A DNA stretch of 64,000 bases from Subtercola sp. (lineage in GTDB: Bacteria > Actinomycetota > Actinomycetes > Actinomycetales > Microbacteriaceae), in the NCBI GenBank assembly GCA_025463765.1, contig JAODBC010000056.1:57665-121664 (forward strand), in the 5' to 3' direction. Below the pieces are notes generated by a model that made no database searches, was not told where the DNA came from, and worked only from the letters and a program-made list of their open reading frames with translations. Of the stretch, positions 33,207-41,683 are shown in pieces. A program made the position numbers and the translations under genes. Each line of letters starts with the position of its first letter. The first letter of the stretch is position 1.

Positions 33207-34889
33207 CTAGCGGATTCCACTGGCGTGTTCCCGAGCGATGTATTCGCAGGCGCGTGCCGTGAGCGCCATGATCGTCAATGTGGGGCCGACCGCGCCGTTG
33301 GAGACGTAACTGCTGGCATCCGTGACGAACAGGTTCGGCACATCCCAGGTTTGGTTGTTCTCGTTCAGAACGGATGTTGCCGGGTCGCTGCCCATCCGGG
33401 CTCCTCCGCATTCGTGGATGGCCGCTCCCATGGCAAGGCTCTTCTTGAACGCTAGAACGAACAGCGCACGGCTCACCGGGTCGGCGTTGGGCCACACTTT
33501 TTTCGAGTCGAGGCCGAGGGCGGACCCGGCGAAATTGACGTTGTAGCCACTCGCTTCGGCCATCTCGCGAAGCCCGCGCACCTGTGCACGCATCAGGGAC
33601 CGTTCATTTTCGGCGATCGCGAGACGGATGCGTGGAATCGGGACACCCCAGGCGTCTTTCCGCCACGGGTGCAGAGTCACCGCGTTGTCCTTATAGGCAA
33701 GCATTTCGCCGAATGCCATCAGTCCGACCGTGGCGGGATGACCTGTCGGCACGGGGAGCCGGCCGACCGTTCCTTGCACCGCCCAGCCCCGGGCGAAGCT
33801 GGGGTCGGTGACGGAATCCACGTTGTCGAACCGGGGAATGTAGACGCCCCCGGCTGGCGAGTAGTACGGGTCTGCCGGGGCGGGGTCAATGTGTTCGTAA
33901 CCGGGGTGGTTCGGGTCATCGCCGAACAGCAGGCTTGGGGTCTGATCCATGAAATATCGACCGAGCATTCCCGACGAATTCGCCAGCCCATTCGGGTGAC
34001 CATCAGTTGCCGAGTTGAGCAGGAGGCGAACTGACTCGATGGTCGAAGCGCAAAGAACGACGACCTCCGCGTGAACCCGGTGTTCCTTCTTGGTCAGTCG
34101 GTCGATGAAGACGGCCCCGTCGGCGCGACCTGTTTTCGGGTCGACGGTCACCCGGGTGACGACCGCATCGGTGCGGGTCGTGAGCCGACCTGTCTCCCGC
34201 GCCGCAACGATGCCGAGGGGCACACGGTGCAGATTCGGAGCGGCGTAGCGCCACGGGATGACTTTTCGCTGAGGCCATTTCTGTTCGACCGTCGACTGAA
34301 AGCTCTTCTCAGATGTGGTGAGAAGTGATGTTCCTCGGTAGTGGCCGTCGGGAAGAGTCTTGATGTGTTCTGTAGTGCCGTAAAGACCGAGGAATTCCTC
34401 GACCCGATCGTAGTAAGGAGCAACGTCGTCATAGGAGATGGGCCAATCAGTGCCACGACCGTCGTGGCTGGCTCCCTTGAAGTCGTGGTCGGACGAACGC
34501 AGTAGCACGCGCCCGTAGGAGTGCAGACGGCCGCCGAGCTGCCGTCCACGGATCCAAAGAAAGTCACCATCGCGGGTCGAGTAGGGCTGCTTGATGTCAT
34601 TAACGAGGAACGGGCTTCCCTGCGCTTGGAACATAGCGCGCCGGGATTGCACGGGCTGACCGGCCAGCGCGGCCCGGATCCGCCCGGGAAGGCCGATACT
34701 CATAGCCGCCGGGGCTGATTCGGGTCGAGGTACGAAGTCGTCCTTCGTGATGTCCCGTCCTGCTTCGAGCAGCAGCACGTCTAGGCCGCGTTCGGTGAGT
34801 TCCTTGACAGCAATGCTGCCGGCTGCACCGGAGCCGATAACCAGAACTTCATATGTCTTGTCGAGGGTACTTTTATTCTGCTTATTCAT
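33207..34889 (-). CDS. GMC-type FAD oxidoreductase, probable glycoside 3-oxidase
   Basis: A 560-residue flavoprotein, first gene of its operon. The FAD-binding start is VLVIGSGAAGSIAVKELTER; other GMC parts are IRGRQLGGRLHSYGRVLLRS, TDWPISYDDVAPYYDRVEEF and FVTDASSYVSNGAVGPTLTI. The catalytic histidine is likely His492 (AIHECGGARMG). The usual partner Asn in VNPTLT is Gly535 (AVGPTLT). The layout resembles the pyranose-oxidase-like C-glycoside 3-oxidases (CarA type). ATG 34889 was chosen because the FAD fold follows at once and the island operator lies just upstream. Substrate is inferred from the two deglycosidase-like genes that follow. Confidence 0.85.
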   Translation of the reverse strand: MNKQNKSTLDKTYEVLVIGSGAAGSIAVKELTERGLDVLLLEAGRDITKDDFVPRPESAPAAMSIGLPGRIRAALAGQPVQSRRAMFQAQGSPFLVNDIKQPYSTRDGDFLWIRGRQLGGRLHSYGRVLLRSSDHDFKGASHDGRGTDWPISYDDVAPYYDRVEEFLGLYGTTEHIKTLPDGHYRGTSLLTTSEKSFQSTVEQKWPQRKVIPWRYAAPNLHRVPLGIVAARETGRLTTRTDAVVTRVTVDPKTGRADGAVFIDRLTKKEHRVHAEVVVLCASTIESVRLLLNSATDGHPNGLANSSGMLGRYFMDQTPSLLFGDDPNHPGYEHIDPAPADPYYSPAGGVYIPRFDNVDSVTDPSFARGWAVQGTVGRLPVPTGHPATVGLMAFGEMLAYKDNAVTLHPWRKDAWGVPIPRIRLAIAENERSLMRAQVRGLREMAEASGYNVNFAGSALGLDSKKVWPNADPVSRALFVLAFKKSLAMGAAIHECGGARMGSDPATSVLNENNQTWDVPNLFVTDASSYVSNGAVGPTLTIMALTARACEYIAREHASGIR

Positions 34890-35314
34890 AATTCTCTCTG
34901 TCCGATCAAACAAGACAACTATAGCGGAATACAGGATAACGATAACAGTGGGAGTAGATTTATTGCCGATCTTTGGATCGCCCCCGCGGCGTCGAATTGA
35001 CCGCGGGCGCACATTTCTGGCGAATCTCCCGTCGAATCAATCCCTGTCGGCTGCCGAAGGGTGCGGATCGATTGACCGACGCGGGTAGCTTCGCGAGATC
35101 TGTGTCACCGAGTCGTTTATCGGATGGCCCGGAACTGCGATGCGCGGCGCGACTCATTCGAACTGCTCACTGCGCAGCAACCATGATCAGAGGGAACCCG
35201 GATCAGTTTCGGAGGAGTCAACTCCGTTGATTGAGAAGCGGTGTCGATCGAAGTGGATCGAATATCGGTGCTTATGTCCTTTTTGTCGCGACTCCTTTCT
35301 GGTTGGATAAGGTT
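34890..35314. other. Divergent intergenic region between GMC operon and IclR gene
   Basis: A 425-bp non-coding interval. It holds operator-like site A (34899-34937). A CCCGCGG-N11-CCGCGGG hairpin lies at 34983-35007. No gene is supported; the open frames here have no ribosome site. The promoter of the IclR gene should be in the right half. Confidence 0.6.
34899..34937 (-). promoter_or_regulatory. Island operator-like element, site A (before the first GMC operon)
   Basis: The core at 34911-34937 matches site B (41605-41631) at 24 of 27 positions. A second shared block, TGTCCG at 34899-34904, also sits at the same place relative to the gene start. Read on the minus strand the core contains TATAGT, a plausible -10 box, so a bound regulator would control RNA polymerase access. 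Distance from core to start codon is exactly the same (24 bp) as at site B. Confidence 0.72.
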
Positions 35315-36097
35315 ATGGTTGAGAAAAGCGGGTACCGCGAACGAAACAGCACGGCAGATCGTGCTCTACTCATTTTGCAAATGTTCGGTGACGACCGCCC
35401 GGAAGTCAGCGCAATCGATGTCGCAGACTTGCTTGGCGTTGCACGATCGACCGCGTACCGCTATGTGCAAACTCTGGTGCAGTCTCAGTTCTTGGTGGAC
35501 ACGGGCCGTGGCTCGTTTCGTCTGGGTTTGCGCATCCTCGAACTCGCGAGAATCGCCAGGGGCGGGCTTCAGCTGGCCGATCTTGCCGTTCCGCGGATGA
35601 AGCAGCTTGCCGAGCAACACCAGCAGACCGTTCTCTTGACGAAACAGATGGGTCCGGCGGTCATTTGTTTGGAACGCGAGGAATCACGCACCCAATATGT
35701 GCGGCTCTCCTATGAGCGAGGCACCGTGTTGAGTCTTAATGCGGGTGCGTCAGCGTTAGTACTTTTTGCGTGGCTACCTGAGGATGAGATCCGGCGGCTG
35801 GTCTCGACCACGCCTCTGGCCAAGTTCACGACAAAGACCCTTACCGACCCGGATGCGATCGTGGCTCGTCTGGCCGAGATTCGGGAGAAAGGCGTTTCTG
35901 TGACTGATGCGGAGGTTGACCCGACCGCCATGGGGATCGCTGCTCCGATATTCAATGGTGCTGGTGTCGTGGTGGCCGCGTTGAGTGTCGTGCTGATTCG
36001 ATCGCTGGTGGCCCCTGAGAGCATCGATCGCATCATCGAATCCGTCTCGACCACGGCGCGCGAACTGAGCGCCGAGACGTCTCTGCTCGATCGCTGA
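35315..36097 (+). CDS. IclR family transcriptional regulator
   Basis: A 260-residue regulator with an N-terminal winged helix (STADRALLILQMFGDDRPEV, then SAIDVADLLGVARSTAYRYV) and a C-terminal ligand-binding domain (LAEQHQQTVLLTKQMGPAV, SLNAGASALVLFAWLPEDEI, TDAEVDPTAMGIAAPIFNG). ATG 35315 with GGATAAGG in front is preferred to the longer frame. It lies between and opposite to the two large operons of the island and is the best candidate to bind sites A, B and C. IclR regulators commonly control aromatic and sugar catabolism. Confidence 0.9.
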   Translation: MVEKSGYRERNSTADRALLILQMFGDDRPEVSAIDVADLLGVARSTAYRYVQTLVQSQFLVDTGRGSFRLGLRILELARIARGGLQLADLAVPRMKQLAEQHQQTVLLTKQMGPAVICLEREESRTQYVRLSYERGTVLSLNAGASALVLFAWLPEDEIRRLVSTTPLAKFTTKTLTDPDAIVARLAEIREKGVSVTDAEVDPTAMGIAAPIFNGAGVVVAALSVVLIRSLVAPESIDRIIESVSTTARELSAETSLLDR

Positions 36098-36129
36098 GGT
36101 TCGTTGTGCGCCGGTTCACGACCGGGACG

Positions 36130-38157
36130 TCAACGGATCATGTCGGCAGCGATGCGGAACGCATTCGCAAATATGGTCAAAACAGGGTTCACACCACCAT
36201 TGGTGACGTTGAGCGACCCGTCGGCGACTCGCAGATTTTCGTGCCCCCATACTCGCCCGAAGGGATCGGTTACCGAGTGCGCAGCGTCATCTCCCATCCG
36301 GCACGTTCCCGCGCCGTGCTGGCCGCTGCTCGGTCCTGCCGGAATGCCGGAGGGCGTTTGAACGACGTGTTTTGCGCCCGCTGCAATCAACCATTCCGCC
36401 GACCTGCTTGCGATGAAATTTCGTGCGCGTCGGTCTTCGTGATGCATTTCGCCCGATAGAGCGGCGACAGGGTTGCCGAAACGGTCACGAACCGCCCGAT
36501 CGATTTGAACTCGAGACTCACGCGAGGTCATCTCTTGGATGGGGCCGCTGACCTTGACAAAATGTGAACCTGCGTATTTCAGCTCGCGGAGCGCTCGGCT
36601 ACCGTGGGTGTGGATGAGCCCGACGTCGGCGAGGTAGCGATAGAGGTTCGACGGGGTGTTGACGAAGTCGTTGACGATGATGCCGCCGCCGACGATCCCA
36701 GGGTTGTCGTGACGGAAGTCGCCCGTGGCGATCGACGGACCTGGGCCAAGGATCTCCTCGTCCACATCTGCGAGACCGATAGCGCCGCCATACAGGTGCG
36801 CCTGCAGGTGACGCCCGACCTGATCGGTGTTATTCCCGAGCCCTTGAGGCTCACGATCCGTCGCGCTGTTCAGGAGGAGCCGAGGCGTTTCCACTGAGCC
36901 CGCCGCAATCACTACCTCACCGGCGGTGACCACTTTCCGCGCGACAGCCCCGCGGTACTCGCCGACGACAACTACCCCACTAACGCGACCACGAGCATCC
37001 GTGACGATTCTCTCCACTGCGGTGTTCACGACAAGCTCTCCGCTACCGACGGACAGCGCCCGATGCAGGAGGGTGTTCTGACTGCCGTTCTTCGCGTCGA
37101 CACGACAAGCGAATCCGATACACAGCGAGCATTGGATGCACGCAGCACGACCGTCGTATGGTTCGCTGTTGACCAGCAACGGCACCCGAGAGGTCGATAT
37201 GCCTAAGCTGACTGCACCTCGCTCGAGGAGCTCGTGGTCGCTGCCGGTACGAAGCGGACCCATCGGTAATGGATGTGACCGATGGCCGGCGAATTTTAGG
37301 TCGCGCTGGCCCCCGGACACGCCGATCTCGCGTTCGGCTTCACAATAGAACGGTTCGAGATCGTCATATGAAATGGGCCAGTCGGCGAGGGAACTTCCGT
37401 CAGGTATTCCGTAGTGAGTGGCCATTCGAAAGTCGATAGGGCCGAATCTCCATGCTTGAGCCCCGTAGACCCGGGTGCCGCCACCAACGGTCATGGCGTT
37501 GTTGCCCCACTCCCGATCTGATGCCTGAACTATAGACGAGGTGTCGCCATTGTGCAGGACGCGCGGATTTCCGAGGAGGACGGGGCCGCTGCGCGATTCG
37601 AGACCCCATGAAGAACGCGGGTTCCGCAAGTGATCAGTGGACAAGTATTCTGCGTCTGGCCAGCCTCCCGCCTCGACGACCAGAACGCTCCGACCTGCTT
37701 CGGCCAGCCGCCCGGCGATCACGCCGCCGCCCGCCCCCGACCCGATGACGACGACGTCATAACGATCCGCTAGCGTCGAAAGCTCTGCGTGTACTCCATC
37801 GGCAGGTCGCCGCTCTTCGACGGGAGGTAATGCGGTGAACGGGCGCCAGCCGACACTGCTCCACGAAATTTCGCCTGGATTCAGACCATTCGTAGCATCA
37901 GCAAGATGGCCGGCCGTCACCAGCTGGGCGAGCCAGAGTACATCGCCGTCGGTTTCGAGCGTTTCCGCCGTCGACGCCTGCACCGCACGCTGTACCCGAG
38001 GCAGCCAATCGGGTCGGTCTGTCAGCAGGTTCCGGAAGAAGGTGGCAGTGCCTATTGGTCCAGGACCGGGCAGGTCATCGTTCAGAATGTCATCGACGAA
38101 AGAGACCAGCCGATCTTCTTCCTTGTTGAGGAAGGCAGCGCACTCAGGTGTGAGCAT
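36130..38157 (-). CDS. GMC oxidoreductase fused to a gluconate 2-dehydrogenase subunit 3-like domain
   Basis: A 675-residue fusion. Residues 1 to about 110 resemble gluconate 2-dehydrogenase subunit 3 (LTPECAAFLNKEEDRLVSFV, then LLTDRPDWLPRVQRAVQ), normally a separate small subunit. Residues about 130-675 are a GMC flavoprotein: VVVIGSGAGGGVIAGRLAEA, MTVGGGTRVYGAQAWRF, catalytic His614 in GQHGAGTCRMG and Asn657 in GGVNPVLTIF. A Cys-rich segment, CIQCSLCIGFACRVDAKNGS, lies in the middle. Last gene of the FMO-dioxygenase-FAH operon; it probably oxidises a sugar or aromatic alcohol. Confidence 0.85.
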   Translation of the reverse strand: MLTPECAAFLNKEEDRLVSFVDDILNDDLPGPGPIGTATFFRNLLTDRPDWLPRVQRAVQASTAETLETDGDVLWLAQLVTAGHLADATNGLNPGEISWSSVGWRPFTALPPVEERRPADGVHAELSTLADRYDVVVIGSGAGGGVIAGRLAEAGRSVLVVEAGGWPDAEYLSTDHLRNPRSSWGLESRSGPVLLGNPRVLHNGDTSSIVQASDREWGNNAMTVGGGTRVYGAQAWRFGPIDFRMATHYGIPDGSSLADWPISYDDLEPFYCEAEREIGVSGGQRDLKFAGHRSHPLPMGPLRTGSDHELLERGAVSLGISTSRVPLLVNSEPYDGRAACIQCSLCIGFACRVDAKNGSQNTLLHRALSVGSGELVVNTAVERIVTDARGRVSGVVVVGEYRGAVARKVVTAGEVVIAAGSVETPRLLLNSATDREPQGLGNNTDQVGRHLQAHLYGGAIGLADVDEEILGPGPSIATGDFRHDNPGIVGGGIIVNDFVNTPSNLYRYLADVGLIHTHGSRALRELKYAGSHFVKVSGPIQEMTSRESRVQIDRAVRDRFGNPVAALSGEMHHEDRRARNFIASRSAEWLIAAGAKHVVQTPSGIPAGPSSGQHGAGTCRMGDDAAHSVTDPFGRVWGHENLRVADGSLNVTNGGVNPVLTIFANAFRIAADMIR

Positions 38158-38159
38158 CG

Positions 38160-39014
38160 TCAGATCCGTCCGGTAATGCCGCGACTGTTCTGGTCTTCAT
38201 ACCCGACGGAGTTGCTGATCCGGCCCACGCCCTCGACGTCGATCTCCACCCGGTCACCGTCGCGAAGGAACACTTGGGGGTCGCGGCGAAAGCCAACACC
38301 CCCAGGAGTGCCGGTCAGGATGATGTCGCCCGGGTCGAGTGTCGTGAAGGTCGAGATGAGCGCGATCAACCGTGGGATAGAGAAGATCAACTTGCCGAGG
38401 TCGGAGCTCTGAAGGCGCACGCCGTTCAACGTCGTGGTTATCCCGGCACTGTTCAGATCGAATTCGTCGGGTGTGACGATCGCGGGGCCGAGAGGCGTCG
38501 AATTGTCCCACGACTTACCCTGGACCCACTGGTGCGTCTTGTACTGGTAGTCGCGCATCGTCACGTCATTGGCCGCGGAATAACCGAGGACGTGATCCGC
38601 CGCGTCGGACTCGGCGATGCGGCGGCCGGATCGCCCAACGATGACCGCCAGTTCGCCCTCGTAGTCGACCTGCTCCGATTCTGACGGCAGCTCGATCATG
38701 CCGTCAGGCGCCAGCAATGACGACGCGAATTTCGGGAAGAGTACGGGGTATTCGGAGTCGTCGCGCTTCGTCTCCGCAACATGTGCCCGATAGTTCAATC
38801 CCACGCAAATGATTCGGCGCGGTGATGGAACAATCGCACGCAACTCGACGTCTGATGATGACAGGGCATACGACGTGCCACGCGCGGCAGCGCGCAGGAC
38901 GTCTACCGAAGTGCTGGCGCCGATTTCGGCAATCCCGACCAACGGGATGACGCGGTCCCCGTCGAGTTCTGCCGCAGCAGGTTTCCCGTCGATCATGACA
39001 CTCACGTACCTCAC
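38160..39014 (-). CDS. Fumarylacetoacetate hydrolase family protein
   Basis: A 284-residue protein. Metal-binding and family parts include CVGLNYRAHVAETKRDDSEY, VDYEGELAVIVGRSGRRIAE and VLGYSAANDVTMRDYQYKTH. ILTGTPGGVGFRRDPQVFL lies near the end. GTG 39014 was chosen: GGAGG precedes it by 7 bases and it overlaps the dioxygenase stop as GTGA, whereas a longer ATG frame would run deep into that gene. Such enzymes cleave or isomerise ring-fission products of aromatic acids, fitting the dioxygenase upstream. Confidence 0.9.
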   Translation of the reverse strand: MRYVSVMIDGKPAAAELDGDRVIPLVGIAEIGASTSVDVLRAAARGTSYALSSSDVELRAIVPSPRRIICVGLNYRAHVAETKRDDSEYPVLFPKFASSLLAPDGMIELPSESEQVDYEGELAVIVGRSGRRIAESDAADHVLGYSAANDVTMRDYQYKTHQWVQGKSWDNSTPLGPAIVTPDEFDLNSAGITTTLNGVRLQSSDLGKLIFSIPRLIALISTFTTLDPGDIILTGTPGGVGFRRDPQVFLRDGDRVEIDVEGVGRISNSVGYEDQNSRGITGRI

Positions 39015-39946
39015 GCCCGCACCTCCGGATCGACCTTGCGCCAGGTCGGAGTCTGCCCGCCCCAGAGGTTCACCGTCTGGGGTATCGGTTTCCACCGACG
39101 AGGCACGTATTCGACGCGATCGTCGTGGAACTTCTCCATCTCTGCCGAGAGCTCGACGTGATTTCCCGCCGGGTCGTCAAAGAAAACGAACAGGTTATTG
39201 CCGGGTCCGTGTCGCCCTGGCCCCCACTGCACAAGTACATCGAGGTCGGTGAGCCGGTCGCACCAGGCCTTGAAGTCGTTCCATTCCGCCAGGTCGTACG
39301 AGTAGTGGTCGATGTCTCCACCCCTTCCGACATCGACCACGGCGAGCGTGTGGTGGTCGCGGTCGCTTCGCATCCAGCAGAAGTGGCCGTTCTGAAGCTG
39401 ATCCGAGATGCGGAAGCCGGCAACGGCGGTGAAGAAGTCGACGAACCTCGGCACGTCGGGTGTGCCTATCGTGGTGTGCTGGAACTTGATAGGCCGCCGA
39501 CCGGTGTCGGCAGAGTGCTCGCCCTGACGACAAACGGCGGAGTGAAAGTGCACCTCGTTGCCATCAGGGTCGTGAACAACGATTCCATCGACCGGCCCGA
39601 CAGCCGCGTCGACATAACTGTCATCGATGGCCTGGAAGGCGATATTCGCATCAGTCAACCGATCGCGAATCCCGTCGATGCCGCCATTATCACGCACCTC
39701 GAACCCGTAGTGCAGCAGTGCCTTATCGCCCGGCAGCAGGTCAAGGACATGGTGTCCCTCTCCCCAGCCGAGGCGGAAGCCGCCGTCAGCAAGAACCGAG
39801 TGCACCTGCATACCAAGGACTCGGTTGTAGAAATCGACCGCGTTGGCTACATCAGGTACGCGAAACGCGATGTGGGACACGGACGTCTGGCGAAGTGTCC
39901 CAGCTGCTGCACCCTCAGGGAGAATAGATCTTTCTGGTCGGCTCAT
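39011..39946 (-). CDS. Extradiol ring-cleavage dioxygenase (two-domain VOC, catechol 2,3-dioxygenase type)
   Basis: A 311-residue protein with two VOC modules. The second module carries the iron ligands His157 (KFQHTTIGTPDV), His214 (DIDHYSYDLAEW) and Glu265 (GNHVELSAEME), the H-H-E set of type I extradiol enzymes. The first module is non-catalytic (VSHIAFRVPDVANAVDFYNR). It should open a catechol-type ring formed by the monooxygenase encoded 5 bp upstream. Exact substrate unknown. Confidence 0.88.
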   Translation of the reverse strand: MSRPERSILPEGAAAGTLRQTSVSHIAFRVPDVANAVDFYNRVLGMQVHSVLADGGFRLGWGEGHHVLDLLPGDKALLHYGFEVRDNGGIDGIRDRLTDANIAFQAIDDSYVDAAVGPVDGIVVHDPDGNEVHFHSAVCRQGEHSADTGRRPIKFQHTTIGTPDVPRFVDFFTAVAGFRISDQLQNGHFCWMRSDRDHHTLAVVDVGRGGDIDHYSYDLAEWNDFKAWCDRLTDLDVLVQWGPGRHGPGNNLFVFFDDPAGNHVELSAEMEKFHDDRVEYVPRRWKPIPQTVNLWGGQTPTWRKVDPEVRA

Positions 39947-39951
39947 CGCTT

Positions 39952-41583
39952 TTACCTCTCTGTTGCTGGGCGGAGGCGGGAGCTTTCCGTCCGTTGGTGA
40001 ACATCGTCTTCGGAATGGGGAAGCCAGCTGCGGATGGCCGAGCTGACTCGTGCCGTATCTGTCGTATCCCAGACGGCTGCCGCGACTCGATCGGGGCGGA
40101 CGAGCATGAACTGACCCTCGAAAATCGAGAAGTCGCGGTCCGCTGATCCGTCGTAGTCCACGACAACTCGCCGTTGGCGGTTATGGATGGGGATACCGCC
40201 GCGAAGGGCAACATGCACCTCAGTGGCAGCCAGCGGTCTGATGACGGCGGTTGCCGCGTCCCACTCGCTGTCTTCCACATCGATGCCGAGTAGAGCCCAG
40301 CCCGTTCCGAGAACTTCGTCCAGGCCGACCATCTCGGCTCGCGTCATGTCGAAAACGCGGGGCTGGCGGATCATCATGCCGGTGCCGTGGCCCGGGACGA
40401 TGAGTTGGCTGCTGAAGGAGCTTTGTGGGCGGTATCGCATGTGTTCGAAGTAGTCACGTCCCTCTGGGGAGGCCATCCGCTGTCGGATAATCTGGTCTCG
40501 ATGCTCCGCAACTCGATCTGATGTCGTCATGACTATTCGTCCGAGTCGCTCCGATAGGTCGATTACGGATGCGGCATGCGGTCGCCGCTCGGCGTCATAG
40601 CTGTCCAGGACCGACTCGTCGAGACGTTTCGCCATCACTTCGGCGAGCTTCCAACTGAGATTCGCCGCGTCACGGATACCGGAATTCAGGCCTTGGCCTG
40701 CGAAAGGAGGCATCATGTGCGCTGCGTCGCCGAGAAGGAATACTCGATCGACTCGGTATAGATCGGCATTGAGTCCGTGAAAGCGGTAATTGACCGCGCG
40801 CTCGATATCGGTGCTTGTGACCGTCCGGTATGGCGCGAGAAGCTTTTGGATCAGGGCGAGGTCCGGAGTCTGGCCGTTTTCTCCTTCGCCGGGAAAGAGC
40901 CGAAACTCGTAGCGGCAGCGCCCGTCTAGCCCCGGAACGATGACATGCGGTCGGGCCGGTGTCCCGAAGTGCATCCCGAATCGTTCGCGGTGGTCGTCGT
41001 TGAGCGTATCGATGACCATCCAGACCTCTTTATGAGAGCGCCCTACCATCTTGATGTCGGCGATGCTCCGCACGATGGAGCGACCGCCGTCGGCACCGAG
41101 GAGATAATCGGCGCGAACCGTGCTGAGTGTTCCGCCAGAATCGACAGTCAATTCGACTCCGTCATCGTTCTGTTGAGCGTCGATCAGCAGGCTCCCGTAG
41201 CTCACCCGTATCGAGGGATGGACCATCATTGCGTCATGCAGGACACGCTCAAGATCGGGCTGCGCGAATGGGTTCTTGAAGGGATAACCGAGTGCGCCGA
41301 GTACGGGCGCACTCGCTGTGAATATCGGTTGCCCATCCGCCCCGTAATATCGAGTTCCGATTCCGGGAACAATGATGCGCAATAATTCCTGAAGTACGCC
41401 TGCCTGCTCGTATGTACGCAGGGATTCATCGTCGATGCTGATAGCTTTCGGCTCATTGCTCGGGCCACGGCCGGCCTCGATGACGTGAACGCTCAGACCG
41501 CGGGCGGCCAACAACAACGCCGCTGTCGCTCCGACCGGTCCGCCGCCCACGATCGAAATCGTAGGATCATCATCTATAGCCAT
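39952..41583 (-). CDS. FAD-dependent aromatic monooxygenase (MhpA/PheA type)
   Basis: A 543-residue group A flavoprotein hydroxylase. Motifs: ISIVGGGPVGATAALLLAAR (FAD), DYLLGADGGRSIVRSIA (DG motif), and VFLLGDAAHMMPPFAGQGLN (GD motif). The C-terminal thioredoxin-like domain is partly present (LLGIDVEDSEWDAATAVIRP). It hydroxylates phenolic rings with NAD(P)H and O2, preparing an aglycone for ring cleavage. ATG 41583 is used; the apparent longer frame would begin inside the operator element. Confidence 0.9.
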   Translation of the reverse strand: MAIDDDPTISIVGGGPVGATAALLLAARGLSVHVIEAGRGPSNEPKAISIDDESLRTYEQAGVLQELLRIIVPGIGTRYYGADGQPIFTASAPVLGALGYPFKNPFAQPDLERVLHDAMMVHPSIRVSYGSLLIDAQQNDDGVELTVDSGGTLSTVRADYLLGADGGRSIVRSIADIKMVGRSHKEVWMVIDTLNDDHRERFGMHFGTPARPHVIVPGLDGRCRYEFRLFPGEGENGQTPDLALIQKLLAPYRTVTSTDIERAVNYRFHGLNADLYRVDRVFLLGDAAHMMPPFAGQGLNSGIRDAANLSWKLAEVMAKRLDESVLDSYDAERRPHAASVIDLSERLGRIVMTTSDRVAEHRDQIIRQRMASPEGRDYFEHMRYRPQSSFSSQLIVPGHGTGMMIRQPRVFDMTRAEMVGLDEVLGTGWALLGIDVEDSEWDAATAVIRPLAATEVHVALRGGIPIHNRQRRVVVDYDGSADRDFSIFEGQFMLVRPDRVAAAVWDTTDTARVSSAIRSWLPHSEDDVHQRTESSRLRPATER

Positions 41584-41592
41584 AGTTCCTCT

Positions 41593-41631
41593 TGTCCGGT
41601 TACGCAAGACAACTATAGTGGAATATAGGAC
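41593..41631 (-). promoter_or_regulatory. Island operator-like element, site B (between FMO and deglycosidase pair 3)
   Basis: The core at 41605-41631 and the TGTCCG block at 41593-41598 lie 24 and 12 bases from the FMO start triplet, as at site A. TATAGT read leftward (41612-41617) may be the -10 box. A TTGTC-N10-AGACAA type inverted repeat spans the two blocks. The 100-bp gap also serves the rightward deglycosidase pair 3, so the site may control both directions. Confidence 0.72.
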
Positions 41632-41683
41632 TGCTGGTAACTATGAGATCGTAGGATCGGCGTCGAGATCGAGGAGCGGATTT

